Below, piece after piece: positions 55,987 through 64,000 of a stretch of 64,000 nucleotides of DNA. The position numbers and the translations under genes are program-made. The first letter of the stretch is position 1. Every line of letters begins with the position of its first letter. Under the pieces are notes generated by a model. The model had not been told where the DNA came from and did not search any database. It saw nothing but the letters and a program-made list of their open reading frames with translations. This DNA comes from Streptococcus parasanguinis (GTDB lineage Bacteria > Bacillota > Bacilli > Lactobacillales > Streptococcaceae). The stretch lies in contig NZ_CABFMD010000032.1 in NCBI RefSeq assembly GCF_901875555.1, positions 62,001 to 126,000 on the forward strand, read 5' to 3'.

Positions 55987-57936
55987 GTGGCAAAAAAGGA
56001 AATCAATATTAATAATTATAATGACGATGCCATTCAGGTACTAGAAGGGTTAGATGCGGTCCGTAAACGTCCAGGGATGTACATCGGATCAACCGATGGA
56101 AACGGCTTGCATCACATGGTCTGGGAGATCGTTGACAATGCAGTCGATGAAGCCTTGTCTGGCTTTGGATCACAAATCGATGTGACCATCAATAAAGACG
56201 GTTCACTATCCGTGGTAGACCAAGGACGGGGAATGCCGACAGGAATGCATGCCATGGGCAAACCAACTGTCGAGGTGATCTTTACAGTTCTCCACGCGGG
56301 AGGAAAGTTTGGACAAGGCGGTTATAAGACTTCTGGCGGTCTCCACGGTGTGGGATCGTCCGTCGTGAATGCTCTCTCAAGCTGGCTTGAGGTAGAAATT
56401 ACCCGTGATGGAGCTGTCTACAGACAACGCTTTGAAGATGGTGGGAAGCCTGTTACGACTCTTGAAAAGATTGGGACTGCTCCCAAGTCTAAGACCGGGA
56501 CCAAGGTTACCTTTATGCCGGATCCAACCATCTTTTCAATGACAGATTTCAAATTTAATACCATTGCTGAGCGGATCAAAGAGTCAGCCTTCTTGCTTAA
56601 GGACGTGACGCTGACGCTGACCGACCTTCGTAAGGAAGAAGACAACCATGTGGCCTTTCACTATGAAAATGGGGTTCAGGATTTCGTTGAATACTTGAAC
56701 GAAGACAAGGAAACCCTGACACCTGTTCTCTACTTTAATGGGGAGTCAGATGGTTTTCAGGTAGAAGTGGCCATGCAATACAATGATGGCTACTCTGATA
56801 ACATCTTATCTTTTGTTAATAATGTCCGCACCAAAGATGGTGGAACCCACGAGACGGGTTTGAAGACAGCCATTACCAAGGCCATGAACGACTATGCAAG
56901 AAAGACCGGACTTCTCAAAGAAAAAGACAAGAATCTGGAAGGATCGGACTACCGTGAAGGTCTTTCCGCTGTTCTTTCTATCTTGGTCCCAGAAGCTCAT
57001 TTGCAGTTTGAAGGACAAACCAAAGACAAATTAGGGAGTCCCCTGGCTCGTCCAGTCGTCGATAGCATTGTTTCGGATAAATTAACCTTCTTCCTCATGG
57101 AAAATGGGGAGTTGGCTTCTAGTCTGATCCGTAAAGCTATCAAGGCTCGGGATGCGCGTGAAGCAGCTCGAAAAGCGCGGGATGAAAGCCGAAATGGCAA
57201 GAAAAACAAGAAAGACAAAGGGCTCCTATCTGGTAAATTGACCCCAGCCCAGTCTAAAAATCCTGCTAAAAACGAACTCTATCTAGTCGAAGGAGACTCA
57301 GCTGGTGGTTCTGCCAAACAAGGACGGGACCGGAAGTTCCAAGCCATTCTTCCCCTTCGTGGGAAGGTTCTTAATACTGAGAAGGCCAATATGAGTGATA
57401 TCCTCAAGAATGAGGAAATCAACACCATGATCTACACCATTGGTGCTGGAGTTGGGGCAGATTTCTCAGTGGAAGATGCCAACTATGATAAGATCATTAT
57501 CATGACCGATGCGGATACAGATGGTGCCCACATCCAAACCTTGCTCCTAACTTTCTTCTATCGCTATATGCGACCTTTGGTAGAAGCTGGACATGTCTAC
57601 ATCGCGCTTCCTCCTCTATATAAAATGTCGAAAGGCAAAGGGAAAAAAGAAGAAGTGGCCTATGCTTGGACAGATAGCGAATTAGAGGAGTTGCGTCGAA
57701 CCTTTGGCCGTGGAGCAATCCTCCAACGTTACAAAGGGTTAGGGGAAATGAATGCAGACCAGCTTTGGGAAACAACTATGAACCCAGAAACCCGTACCTT
57801 GATCCGTGTCACCATTGATGATCTAGCTCGTGCAGAACGCCGCGTCTCCGTCCTAATGGGCGATAAGGCGGCACCACGTCGTCAATGGATTGAAGACAAT
57901 GTTAAGTTCACCTTGGAAGAAACGACAGCGTTTTAA
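55987..57936 (+). CDS. parE: DNA topoisomerase IV subunit B
   Basis: 649 aa, GTG start with AGGAGG 6 nt upstream. GHKL ATPase: IVDNAVDEALSGFG, DQGRGMPTGMH and GGLHGVGSSVVNALS; TOPRIM: LVEGDSAGGSAKQGRDR and IIMTDADTDGAHIQTL. With ParC it decatenates chromosomes. Three accessory genes separate it from parC here. Confidence 0.97.
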   Translation: MAKKEININNYNDDAIQVLEGLDAVRKRPGMYIGSTDGNGLHHMVWEIVDNAVDEALSGFGSQIDVTINKDGSLSVVDQGRGMPTGMHAMGKPTVEVIFTVLHAGGKFGQGGYKTSGGLHGVGSSVVNALSSWLEVEITRDGAVYRQRFEDGGKPVTTLEKIGTAPKSKTGTKVTFMPDPTIFSMTDFKFNTIAERIKESAFLLKDVTLTLTDLRKEEDNHVAFHYENGVQDFVEYLNEDKETLTPVLYFNGESDGFQVEVAMQYNDGYSDNILSFVNNVRTKDGGTHETGLKTAITKAMNDYARKTGLLKEKDKNLEGSDYREGLSAVLSILVPEAHLQFEGQTKDKLGSPLARPVVDSIVSDKLTFFLMENGELASSLIRKAIKARDAREAARKARDESRNGKKNKKDKGLLSGKLTPAQSKNPAKNELYLVEGDSAGGSAKQGRDRKFQAILPLRGKVLNTEKANMSDILKNEEINTMIYTIGAGVGADFSVEDANYDKIIIMTDADTDGAHIQTLLLTFFYRYMRPLVEAGHVYIALPPLYKMSKGKGKKEEVAYAWTDSELEELRRTFGRGAILQRYKGLGEMNADQLWETTMNPETRTLIRVTIDDLARAERRVSVLMGDKAAPRRQWIEDNVKFTLEETTAF

Positions 57937-57955
57937 GGATAGTATAGGAAATATT

Positions 57956-58783
57956 ATGGCGAGACAGAATTATTTTGATATTTTGAACCGTATGGAATTT
58001 GATCCACAGAGAGAGTTAAAAAATTTGATGGATTTACTGGAAATGGAGAGAAATTTCAAGAGTATCTATTATGAAACAAGTTTAAATAGTGCGATTTCTG
58101 ATAATTTCTTAGATTATCCTAATCGTTCAACCTTTACCAATTATTCACAAATGATAGAATTTGTTGGATCGAATATCTATAATACAACTGAACAACTATT
58201 TGTTTTCTCTGAGTTCTTAGTTGATATTTTTTGTAATCTTGCAGAAAAATTTACAAAGAAAGAGAGTGAGTTTATTCAAATTATATTTGATAATATTAAA
58301 AGGTTTTTAGAATTATCAAATCATGAATTGATTACATTGGATAATGGTAACAAAATCATTGTTGAAAAGAATGTATATGCCTCAGAAGCTTCTCAGATTG
58401 TATCTGAAACTAGTATTGAGGAGGCGATAAAGGTCTTAGAATATAATCATTTTTCAAATAAGGGAAATATTCAGCGTAAGAAAGAAATACTTATTGCTTT
58501 AGCGAACTACCTTGAACCGTTTAGGAGAGAACTAAATAATTCTGAAGAATTAAAAGATATTTTGAAAGTCAACAATCAAAAGGTTACCGCGTTTGAAAAA
58601 CTTTTTGAAATGTATAATAATTTTGGTTTAAGACACAATAATTCAAATCAATATCATCTTGATTTGACTGATGATGAACTGGAACAATGGTACGATGACA
58701 TCTATACTTCGACTTTATTTGTTATTTTAAGCATGGATGAATCTAGAATTTTGTCGAAACTAAAAACTTTGAGAGAAGAATAG
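57956..58783 (+). CDS. Hypothetical accessory protein
   Basis: 275 aa from ATG 57956 (AGGA upstream); an earlier in-frame start would lie inside parE. All-helical, acidic, AT-rich. The C-terminal FGLRHNNSNQYHLDLTDDEL with following hydrophobic helix is reminiscent of HEPN/Abi-type C-terminal domains, but the Arg-His spacing does not fit cleanly. 19 nt after parE. Likely an accessory gene gained in the parE-parC interval. Confidence 0.6.
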   Translation: MARQNYFDILNRMEFDPQRELKNLMDLLEMERNFKSIYYETSLNSAISDNFLDYPNRSTFTNYSQMIEFVGSNIYNTTEQLFVFSEFLVDIFCNLAEKFTKKESEFIQIIFDNIKRFLELSNHELITLDNGNKIIVEKNVYASEASQIVSETSIEEAIKVLEYNHFSNKGNIQRKKEILIALANYLEPFRRELNNSEELKDILKVNNQKVTAFEKLFEMYNNFGLRHNNSNQYHLDLTDDELEQWYDDIYTSTLFVILSMDESRILSKLKTLREE

Positions 58784-58870
58784 CTAAATCTTTTATAATT
58801 GATTAACTATTTTAACTTGAGAAATAGTATGCTAATATACAGGAATATCAAATGAGAAACAGGTATTAAC

Positions 58871-59686
58871 ATGAGAACTGCCCCCGAAATGTTGAATCTA
58901 ATTTTACACACAGCAAAAACTCTCCAAGTAGAGGCTGTCGCCATGTCCGGTTCACAGGCAAATCCAAAAGCACCAAAAGATGAGTTTCAGGATTACGACG
59001 TGGTTTATGTTGTGGATGACTTAGATACTCTAACAAGCAATCTTGCTTGGTTGGACCAGTTTGGCACTCGTATCATTGAGCAGTATAATATCCTAGGTAA
59101 CCGTCGTCTTTACCTCATGCTCTTTGAAGATGGGAATCGTATTGATTTAAGCCTCTGCCCCAAGGAGTATATCCAAGAGTGGGTGGAGAGCGAAGCAAAT
59201 TTTGAAGTTATAAAAGACGACAATGGCTTGTTTGAAGCCTATCAGCCTAATGCTAAGCGCTACTGGACCGCTCCGCCCTCCGAAGAGGAATTTGCAACAT
59301 CCTGCAATGAATTTTGGTGGGTATCGGCATATGTCGTAAAGGCCATTAGAAGAAATCAGCTTATCTATGCGACTGATCATCTCTATGGCATTTGTCAGCA
59401 AGAACTCCTCAAGGTCTTAGCTTGGCAGGTGACAAGCAATAGGGGAGTAGTTGACATCGGAAAGAACTACAAGCACCTCTTCCAGTATCTACCAGCTGAG
59501 CAAGAGAAGGAGTTCTCAGCTTTGCTTGATTTATCAAGTTTCGATAAAATCACTAAGTCTTTATTTTCCACAATGAAGGGATTCGATCGAGAAGCTCAAA
59601 TTCTGGCCCAAAAGATGGGGTTTGCCTACGATCAGAAAGAGGCTAAAAAGATGATGGATTATGCTGAGGAGAGGTTCGGATTATAG
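58871..59686 (+). CDS. ANT(6)-like aminoglycoside adenylyltransferase
   Basis: 271 aa. N-terminal nucleotidyltransferase: MSGSQANPK, then FQDYDVVYVVDD with the catalytic Asp pair, and GNRIDLSLCPK with the third acidic residue. EFWWVSAYVVKAIRRNQLIYA and the C-terminal helical domain fit the aadE/ANT(6) family, which adenylates streptomycin. Slightly shorter than acquired ANT(6) enzymes (~285-300 aa). Base composition is closer to the core genes than its two neighbours. Resistance is not proven. Confidence 0.8.
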   Translation: MRTAPEMLNLILHTAKTLQVEAVAMSGSQANPKAPKDEFQDYDVVYVVDDLDTLTSNLAWLDQFGTRIIEQYNILGNRRLYLMLFEDGNRIDLSLCPKEYIQEWVESEANFEVIKDDNGLFEAYQPNAKRYWTAPPSEEEFATSCNEFWWVSAYVVKAIRRNQLIYATDHLYGICQQELLKVLAWQVTSNRGVVDIGKNYKHLFQYLPAEQEKEFSALLDLSSFDKITKSLFSTMKGFDREAQILAQKMGFAYDQKEAKKMMDYAEERFGL

Positions 59687-59798
59687 GAGAGCTCCTAGTT
59701 ATAAAATTATTTAACAGTAGATTATTTATCAGGAAAGGCTAATGTGATTTTATAAAATACAAGTTATTTTACATTAATTTAAAATAGTTTTTATAAAT

Positions 59799-61034
59799 AT
59801 GGACAATGAAAATATGTTATTCTTATTATTAAATATATTAAATAGACAAAAAGTAGACAGAAAAAAAGAAATTGCGGGACGCTTTTACGATTCAATGAGT
59901 GATCTTTCAAAATTAGTGTCTATTCTAGAATCAGAGGGGGTATTTTTACAAAACAATAAAGTTATCTATATTAAGAAATCTGATAAAATAATTGATTTTG
60001 AAAAGTATGGTTTTAATATATTATATTTAGGGGAATCTAATGATTTTATTGAGTTCTCTCTTCAATATCCAGAAGGAAGAGAAATAGAATTACCAAAAAA
60101 GTCAATCTCTTTAGATTTAAATATTTTGATTGATTTAGGAAAATTATGGAATAATACATATAGTGGTAACTCTGAAGATTTTTTTCAATTCTTAGAATTT
60201 ATTAAGAGCGAATATGAAATTGATATTACCTCTGCTTTACATGAGAATTCGCAAAAGATAACTGATTTTAAAAATTCTAAACATAGAGTTAAGGTGAAGA
60301 CTGAATTATTAGCTTATAAACAATTATGTAAAGCAGATATTTCTCAAATTCGTAAATTTAACTATGTACATATTGATGTAGATGATAAGATAGATATTGA
60401 TAATCAACTATCTAATCTATTTTCAGACAAATTGATTCCGGAATATAAAAGATTATTAGTAGTTCAATGTTTATTTTTAAAAGCTTATATCTTAAACTAT
60501 AATTCTTCGAAAAAACCAAAGGATAAAATTAATGATTTGATAAATTACTCATTATGTGTGCTGAAAGTATTTTCTGATTATGAATTGTTATTAATTTATT
60601 GGTATTTTCAAGATAAACAAGTAACTAGAAGTGCATTTAGAAAAATGAAGCCCAAAAAGAAAACTTTGAATGAATTGGTTAATGATATATGCAATACTGC
60701 TTGGGATATATTCCATTTTAGAAATTTAGAAGATTCATTCGTTTCTTCTGTGGTTAAAAACGATTTAATTGGAAGTTGCTTTGCATCAAGGGATAAACAG
60801 TATAGAGAATTTTTAAATTTAAACCCTATTCAATTTATAGTTATTCAGGACGAATCCTATCTTCCATGGCGTAAGTTCAGGTTACAAGATGAAGTTGAAA
60901 TTTCTGAGGAAAATTGGAAAGAATATAGATCTAATGAATCAGAAAGAATTAAATTCCAAATGAACTCAGAGTATTCTTGTCTGGAAAAAATTAAACAATC
61001 GTTAATCAAAGAAATAAATAAGATACATGATTAA
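59799..61034 (+). CDS. Hypothetical accessory protein, possible PIN-like
   Basis: 411 aa, AT-rich, no membrane segment. ISLDLNILIDLGKLWNN (residues ~108-124) and, far downstream, ICNTAWDIFHFRNLED (~305-320) look like the separated Asp motifs of PIN-like nucleases, but this is weak. The N-terminus (~30 residues) may be a winged helix. No ribosome-binding site is evident before the ATG. Last gene of the island before the parC leader. Confidence 0.55.
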   Translation: MDNENMLFLLLNILNRQKVDRKKEIAGRFYDSMSDLSKLVSILESEGVFLQNNKVIYIKKSDKIIDFEKYGFNILYLGESNDFIEFSLQYPEGREIELPKKSISLDLNILIDLGKLWNNTYSGNSEDFFQFLEFIKSEYEIDITSALHENSQKITDFKNSKHRVKVKTELLAYKQLCKADISQIRKFNYVHIDVDDKIDIDNQLSNLFSDKLIPEYKRLLVVQCLFLKAYILNYNSSKKPKDKINDLINYSLCVLKVFSDYELLLIYWYFQDKQVTRSAFRKMKPKKKTLNELVNDICNTAWDIFHFRNLEDSFVSSVVKNDLIGSCFASRDKQYREFLNLNPIQFIVIQDESYLPWRKFRLQDEVEISEENWKEYRSNESERIKFQMNSEYSCLEKIKQSLIKEINKIHD

Positions 61035-61098
61035 TAGTTAAATAGAATATTTTTATATACATTCATTTTTTAACTTTATCATATAATTTTGAAAGGAG

Positions 61099-61175
61099 TT
61101 GAACGCGCCCAAAGTACTGTGTGAAAAAGATAAATGTTCTATTATCCTTAGCATTTTACGGGCGTTGTACCCTAT
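61099..61175 (+). promoter_or_regulatory. Structured leader element, copy 3, abutting parC
   Basis: 77-nt shorter version: TTGAACGCGCCC-AAAG, GTGTGAAAAAGATA, and 3' TTTTACGGGCGTTGTACCCTAT ending directly at the parC ATG. The closing stem CGCCC/GGGCG is kept with bases different from copies 1 and 2; the inner GTGAAAA/TTTTCAC stem is lost. parC has no separate Shine-Dalgarno sequence. Confidence 0.55.
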
Positions 61176-63629
61176 ATGATTAATATCCAAAATATGTCCC
61201 TGGAGGACATCATGGGAGAGCGCTTTGGTCGCTACTCCAAATACATTATTCAAGAACGGGCTCTTCCTGATATTCGGGATGGCTTGAAACCTGTTCAACG
61301 GCGGATCCTTTATTCTATGAATAAGGACGGCAATACCCATGACAAGGGCTACCGCAAGTCTGCCAAGTCTGTCGGAAATATCATGGGGAATTTTCACCCT
61401 CACGGGGATAGTTCGATCTATGATGCCATGGTCCGCATGTCTCAAGACTGGAAGAATCGTGAGATTCTTGTTGAGATGCACGGTAACAATGGTTCCATGG
61501 ACGGTGATCCACCTGCTGCTATGCGTTATACGGAAGCCCGTCTATCTGAAATTGCTGGTTATCTCCTTCAAGATATCGAAAAGAACACAGTGCCATTTGC
61601 CTGGAACTTTGATGATACAGAAAAAGAGCCAACGGTTTTGCCTGCAGCCTTTCCAAACCTTTTGGTCAATGGGGCAACGGGTATTTCAGCTGGTTACGCG
61701 ACAGATATTCCGCCCCATAACCTAGCGGAGGTCATCGATGCTGTGGTCTACATGATCGACCATCCATCTGCCAAGGTAGATAAGCTCATGGAGTTTTTAC
61801 CAGGGCCTGACTTTCCGACTGGTGCCATTATCCAAGGTCGCGATGAAATCAAGAAAGCCTATGAAACAGGTAAGGGACGGGTAGTTGTCCGTTCTAAGAC
61901 AGAGATCGAGCAACTCAAAGGCGGCAAACAGCAAATCGTCGTCACTGAGATCCCTTATGAAATCAATAAGGCTGTCTTGGTCAAGAAGATCGACGATGTC
62001 CGTGTCAACAATAAGGTGGCCGGCATTGCCGAAGTTCGGGATGAGTCAGATCGGGATGGTCTTCGGATTGCCATTGAGCTCAAGAAAGATGCCAATGCAG
62101 ACCTAATATTAAACTACTTGTTCAAGTACACAGATTTGCAGGTCAACTACAACTTCAATATGGTGGCGATTGACAATTATACCCCTCGTCAAGTTGGGAT
62201 TGTGCCGATTCTCTCTAGCTACATTGCTCACCGTCGGGATATTATTGTTGCTCGCTCTCGCTTTGATAAGGAAAAGGCGGAACGACGCCTTCACATCGTA
62301 GAGGGCTTGATCCGTGTGATTTCTATCCTCGATGAAGTCATAGCCTTGATCCGTGCTTCTGATAACAAGGCAGATGCCAAAGAAAACCTCAAGGTCAGCT
62401 ACGATTTCACGGAAGAACAAGCAGAAGCCATTGTCACTTTGCAATTGTACCGCTTGACCAATACAGATATCGTCACCTTGGAAGAAGAGCATGCTAACCT
62501 CAAGGAGCAAATTGCGACCTTGGCAGCCATCATTGGGGATGAACGGACCATGTTCAATCTCATGAAGAAGGAATTGCGTGAAGTGAAGAAGCTCTTTGGC
62601 AATGCTCGTCGCAGTGAGTTGCAAGACACTGCTAAGACGATCGAGATTGATACAGCCAGTCTGATCGTTGAAGAGGAAACCTTTGTTAGCGTGACCCGTG
62701 CTGGTTACATTAAACGGACCTCTCCTCGTTCGTTTAATGCCTCAACATTGGAAGAAGTTGGAAAACGAGATGATGACGAGTTGATTTTCGTAGAGCCTGC
62801 GAAGACCACCCAGCATCTCTTGCTCTTTACCAACTTGGGAAATGCCATTTATCGCCCTATCCATGAATTGACAGATACTAAGTGGAAGGACATCGGCGAA
62901 CACCTCAGTCAAACCTTGACCAATTTCGAGCAAGAGGAAGAAATTCTCTTTGCTGAGATTGTGGATCAGTTTGAAGGCGTGACCTACTTTGCGGCAACCC
63001 AACAAGGTCAAATCAAGCGCTTTGAACGCAAGGAATTGAGCCCATGGCGGACTTATCGTTCTAAATCGACTAAGTATGCTAAACTGAAAGACGATGCGGA
63101 CCGCATTGTCGCTGTCGCACCAGTTGTTCTGGAAGACATCATGATCATTACCAAAAATGGTTATGGTCTGCGCTTCAACATCGAAGAAGTGCCTGTCGTA
63201 GGAGCGAAGGCAGCAGGGGTTAAAGCCATCAACCTCAAAGATGGGGATCAGGTGGTGGCTGTCTTCAAGTCAACGACTCCAAGCATGTATCTTCTAACTC
63301 AAAGAGGCAGTCTCAAACGGATGTTGCAAGATGACATTCCTGTGACCAGCCGGGCTAAACGGGGACTACAGGTCTTGCGTGAACTGAAAAACAAACCGCA
63401 CCGTGTTTTCATGGCAGGTCCAGTCAATACAGACCAAGGAGATTTCGATCTCTTTACCAGCCAAGAAGAAGTAGCGGAACAAGACCAAATTCTAGCTATC
63501 ACTTCAACTACAGGTCAAGTGACCGAAGTGGATCTGACTCAGCTCAGTGTCTCGGAAAGAACAAGCAATGGATCCTTTGTCAACGACACAATCTCAGATC
63601 AAGAAGTTTTTTCAGCACGAATCAAATAA
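61176..63629 (+). CDS. parC: DNA topoisomerase IV subunit A
   Basis: 817 aa. Begins MINIQNMSLEDIMGERFGRY as in other streptococci. The quinolone-determining region HPHGDSSIYDAMVRMSQDWK has the wild-type Ser and Asp; catalytic Tyr in AAMRYTEARLS. C-terminal beta-propeller repeats follow. The start abuts structured leader copy 3. Confidence 0.97.
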   Translation: MINIQNMSLEDIMGERFGRYSKYIIQERALPDIRDGLKPVQRRILYSMNKDGNTHDKGYRKSAKSVGNIMGNFHPHGDSSIYDAMVRMSQDWKNREILVEMHGNNGSMDGDPPAAMRYTEARLSEIAGYLLQDIEKNTVPFAWNFDDTEKEPTVLPAAFPNLLVNGATGISAGYATDIPPHNLAEVIDAVVYMIDHPSAKVDKLMEFLPGPDFPTGAIIQGRDEIKKAYETGKGRVVVRSKTEIEQLKGGKQQIVVTEIPYEINKAVLVKKIDDVRVNNKVAGIAEVRDESDRDGLRIAIELKKDANADLILNYLFKYTDLQVNYNFNMVAIDNYTPRQVGIVPILSSYIAHRRDIIVARSRFDKEKAERRLHIVEGLIRVISILDEVIALIRASDNKADAKENLKVSYDFTEEQAEAIVTLQLYRLTNTDIVTLEEEHANLKEQIATLAAIIGDERTMFNLMKKELREVKKLFGNARRSELQDTAKTIEIDTASLIVEEETFVSVTRAGYIKRTSPRSFNASTLEEVGKRDDDELIFVEPAKTTQHLLLFTNLGNAIYRPIHELTDTKWKDIGEHLSQTLTNFEQEEEILFAEIVDQFEGVTYFAATQQGQIKRFERKELSPWRTYRSKSTKYAKLKDDADRIVAVAPVVLEDIMIITKNGYGLRFNIEEVPVVGAKAAGVKAINLKDGDQVVAVFKSTTPSMYLLTQRGSLKRMLQDDIPVTSRAKRGLQVLRELKNKPHRVFMAGPVNTDQGDFDLFTSQEEVAEQDQILAITSTTGQVTEVDLTQLSVSERTSNGSFVNDTISDQEVFSARIK

Positions 63630-63633
63630 AAAA

Positions 63634-63666
63634 GGAAGTCGGTCTATTCTTAGACTGACTTTTTTC
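63634..63666 (+). terminator. Terminator of parC
   Basis: AAGTCGGTCTA / TAGACTGACTT stem with a short loop and T run. Confidence 0.8.
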
Positions 63667-63671
63667 AAATA

Positions 63672-63686
63672 AATTTTCTGAAAATT
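63672..63686 (+). promoter_or_regulatory. Exact CodY box before ilvE
   Basis: AATTTTCTGAAAATT matches the CodY consensus at all 15 positions, 11 nt upstream of the ilvE -35. Confidence 0.85.
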
Positions 63687-63697
63687 GAAAATATCGC

Positions 63698-63725
63698 TTG
63701 AAATTCTCATGAATTGGTGTACAAT
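63698..63725 (+). promoter_or_regulatory. ilvE promoter
   Basis: TTGAAA (63698-63703), 16-nt spacer, TACAAT (63720-63725). Confidence 0.7.
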
Positions 63726-63797
63726 AGTGTACATAGATTGAGAAACTGAATCGGTCAATTTCAGATCGACTAGAAAAAAGAATAAAGGAGAACTATC

Positions 63798-64000
63798 ATG
63801 ACAGTATCACTTGATTGGGAAAACCTTGGCTTTAACTATATGAAATTACCATATCGCTTTTTGGCGCATTACCGCAACGGAGCCTGGGAAAAGGGTGGAT
63901 TGACAGAGGATGCGACCTTGCATATCTCAGAATCGTCTCCAAGTTTGCATTATGGCCAACAAGCCTTTGAGGGATTAAAAGCCTACCGTACAAAAGACGG
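63798..64000 (+). CDS. ilvE: Branched-chain amino acid aminotransferase (partial)
   Basis: The first 67 codons are visible; the gene runs off the window. MTVSLDWENLGFNYMKLPYR and SLHYGQQAFEGLKAYRTKDG match the start of streptococcal IlvE, a PLP enzyme that makes Leu, Ile and Val from their keto acids. AAGGAG precedes the ATG. CodY control fits with the leu operon. Confidence 0.93.
   Translation, partial: MTVSLDWENLGFNYMKLPYRFLAHYRNGAWEKGGLTEDATLHISESSPSLHYGQQAFEGLKAYRTKD

Noticed and set aside
57890..57955. Longer N-terminus for the gene after parE
   Set aside because: The extension overlaps the parE C-terminus in another frame and lacks a ribosome-binding site.

Overview
The window is a Streptococcus chromosome segment, most likely of the mitis/sanguinis/parasanguinis side of the genus. 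The basis is the close resemblance of the ParE/ParC, MnmE, PlsY, DeoD, Pyr and Leu proteins to streptococcal families, streptococcal synteny (parE-parC-ilvE, leuABCD with a DUF1294 gene inside, flavodoxin-chorismate mutase-ClC-rplS), low GC, and an S. thermophilus CRISPR1-type Cas9 and repeat. The species cannot be fixed from sequence alone.

Layout. 1-3931: right end of an integrated element with the architecture of a phage-inducible chromosomal island (repressor and integrase rightward, a divergent replication module leftward), ending next to rpmE2. 4036-6062: housekeeping genes on the minus strand (L31, a membrane protein, the DHH phosphodiesterase Pde2). 6193-9105: polymorphic-toxin remnant in which toxin C-termini (DUF3114-like) overlap out of frame with membrane-anchored immunity-like genes (TipC-like). 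9222-11795: flavodoxin, chorismate mutase, a fluoride-type ClC antiporter, ribosomal protein L19 and tRNA-Arg(CCU). 11848-21193: small HTH gene, then a complete type II-A CRISPR-Cas locus (cas9, tracrRNA, cas1, cas2, long csn2, leader, 33 repeats and 32 spacers), followed by two decayed repeats of a different type II-A family around a small unknown ORF. 21370-25765: lipoprotein, PrsW protease, mnmE, rpiA. 25854-32564: nucleoside salvage cluster (deoB, punA, ClC, amidotransferase, deoD), a HEPN-motif protein and a sirtuin. Three structured leader elements of one unrecognised family lie before deoD (two in tandem) and parC.

33759-40011: LysR regulator, a membrane protein, and the pyrimidine genes pyrK-pyrD and pyrF, each behind a PyrR attenuator, then pyrE. 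40310-43103: AT-rich cluster of membrane-anchored proteins of unknown function. 43183-48682: membrane glycosyltransferase, ung, mutX-like NUDIX, pyrC, GDSL hydrolase, ypmS. 48713-53869: leucine operon leuABCD with CodY-like sites, a leader peptide with three Leu codons and a terminator/antiterminator. 53968-55796: Sua5-like gene with a near-perfect CodY box, and plsY. 55987-63629: parE and parC (topoisomerase IV) separated by a 3-kb accessory island that includes an ANT(6)-like adenylyltransferase. The window ends inside ilvE, which has an exact CodY box.

How the genes work together: the pyr and leu sets are classical feedback- and nutrient-controlled biosynthesis (PyrR; CodY plus a leucine leader). 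The deo cluster recycles nucleosides. The CRISPR locus, the satellite element, the toxin/immunity remnant and the parE-parC island are the variable, conflict-related parts. The least explained features are the three-copy structured leader family, a 136-bp repeat with compensatory changes, and the conserved out-of-frame toxin/immunity overlap.
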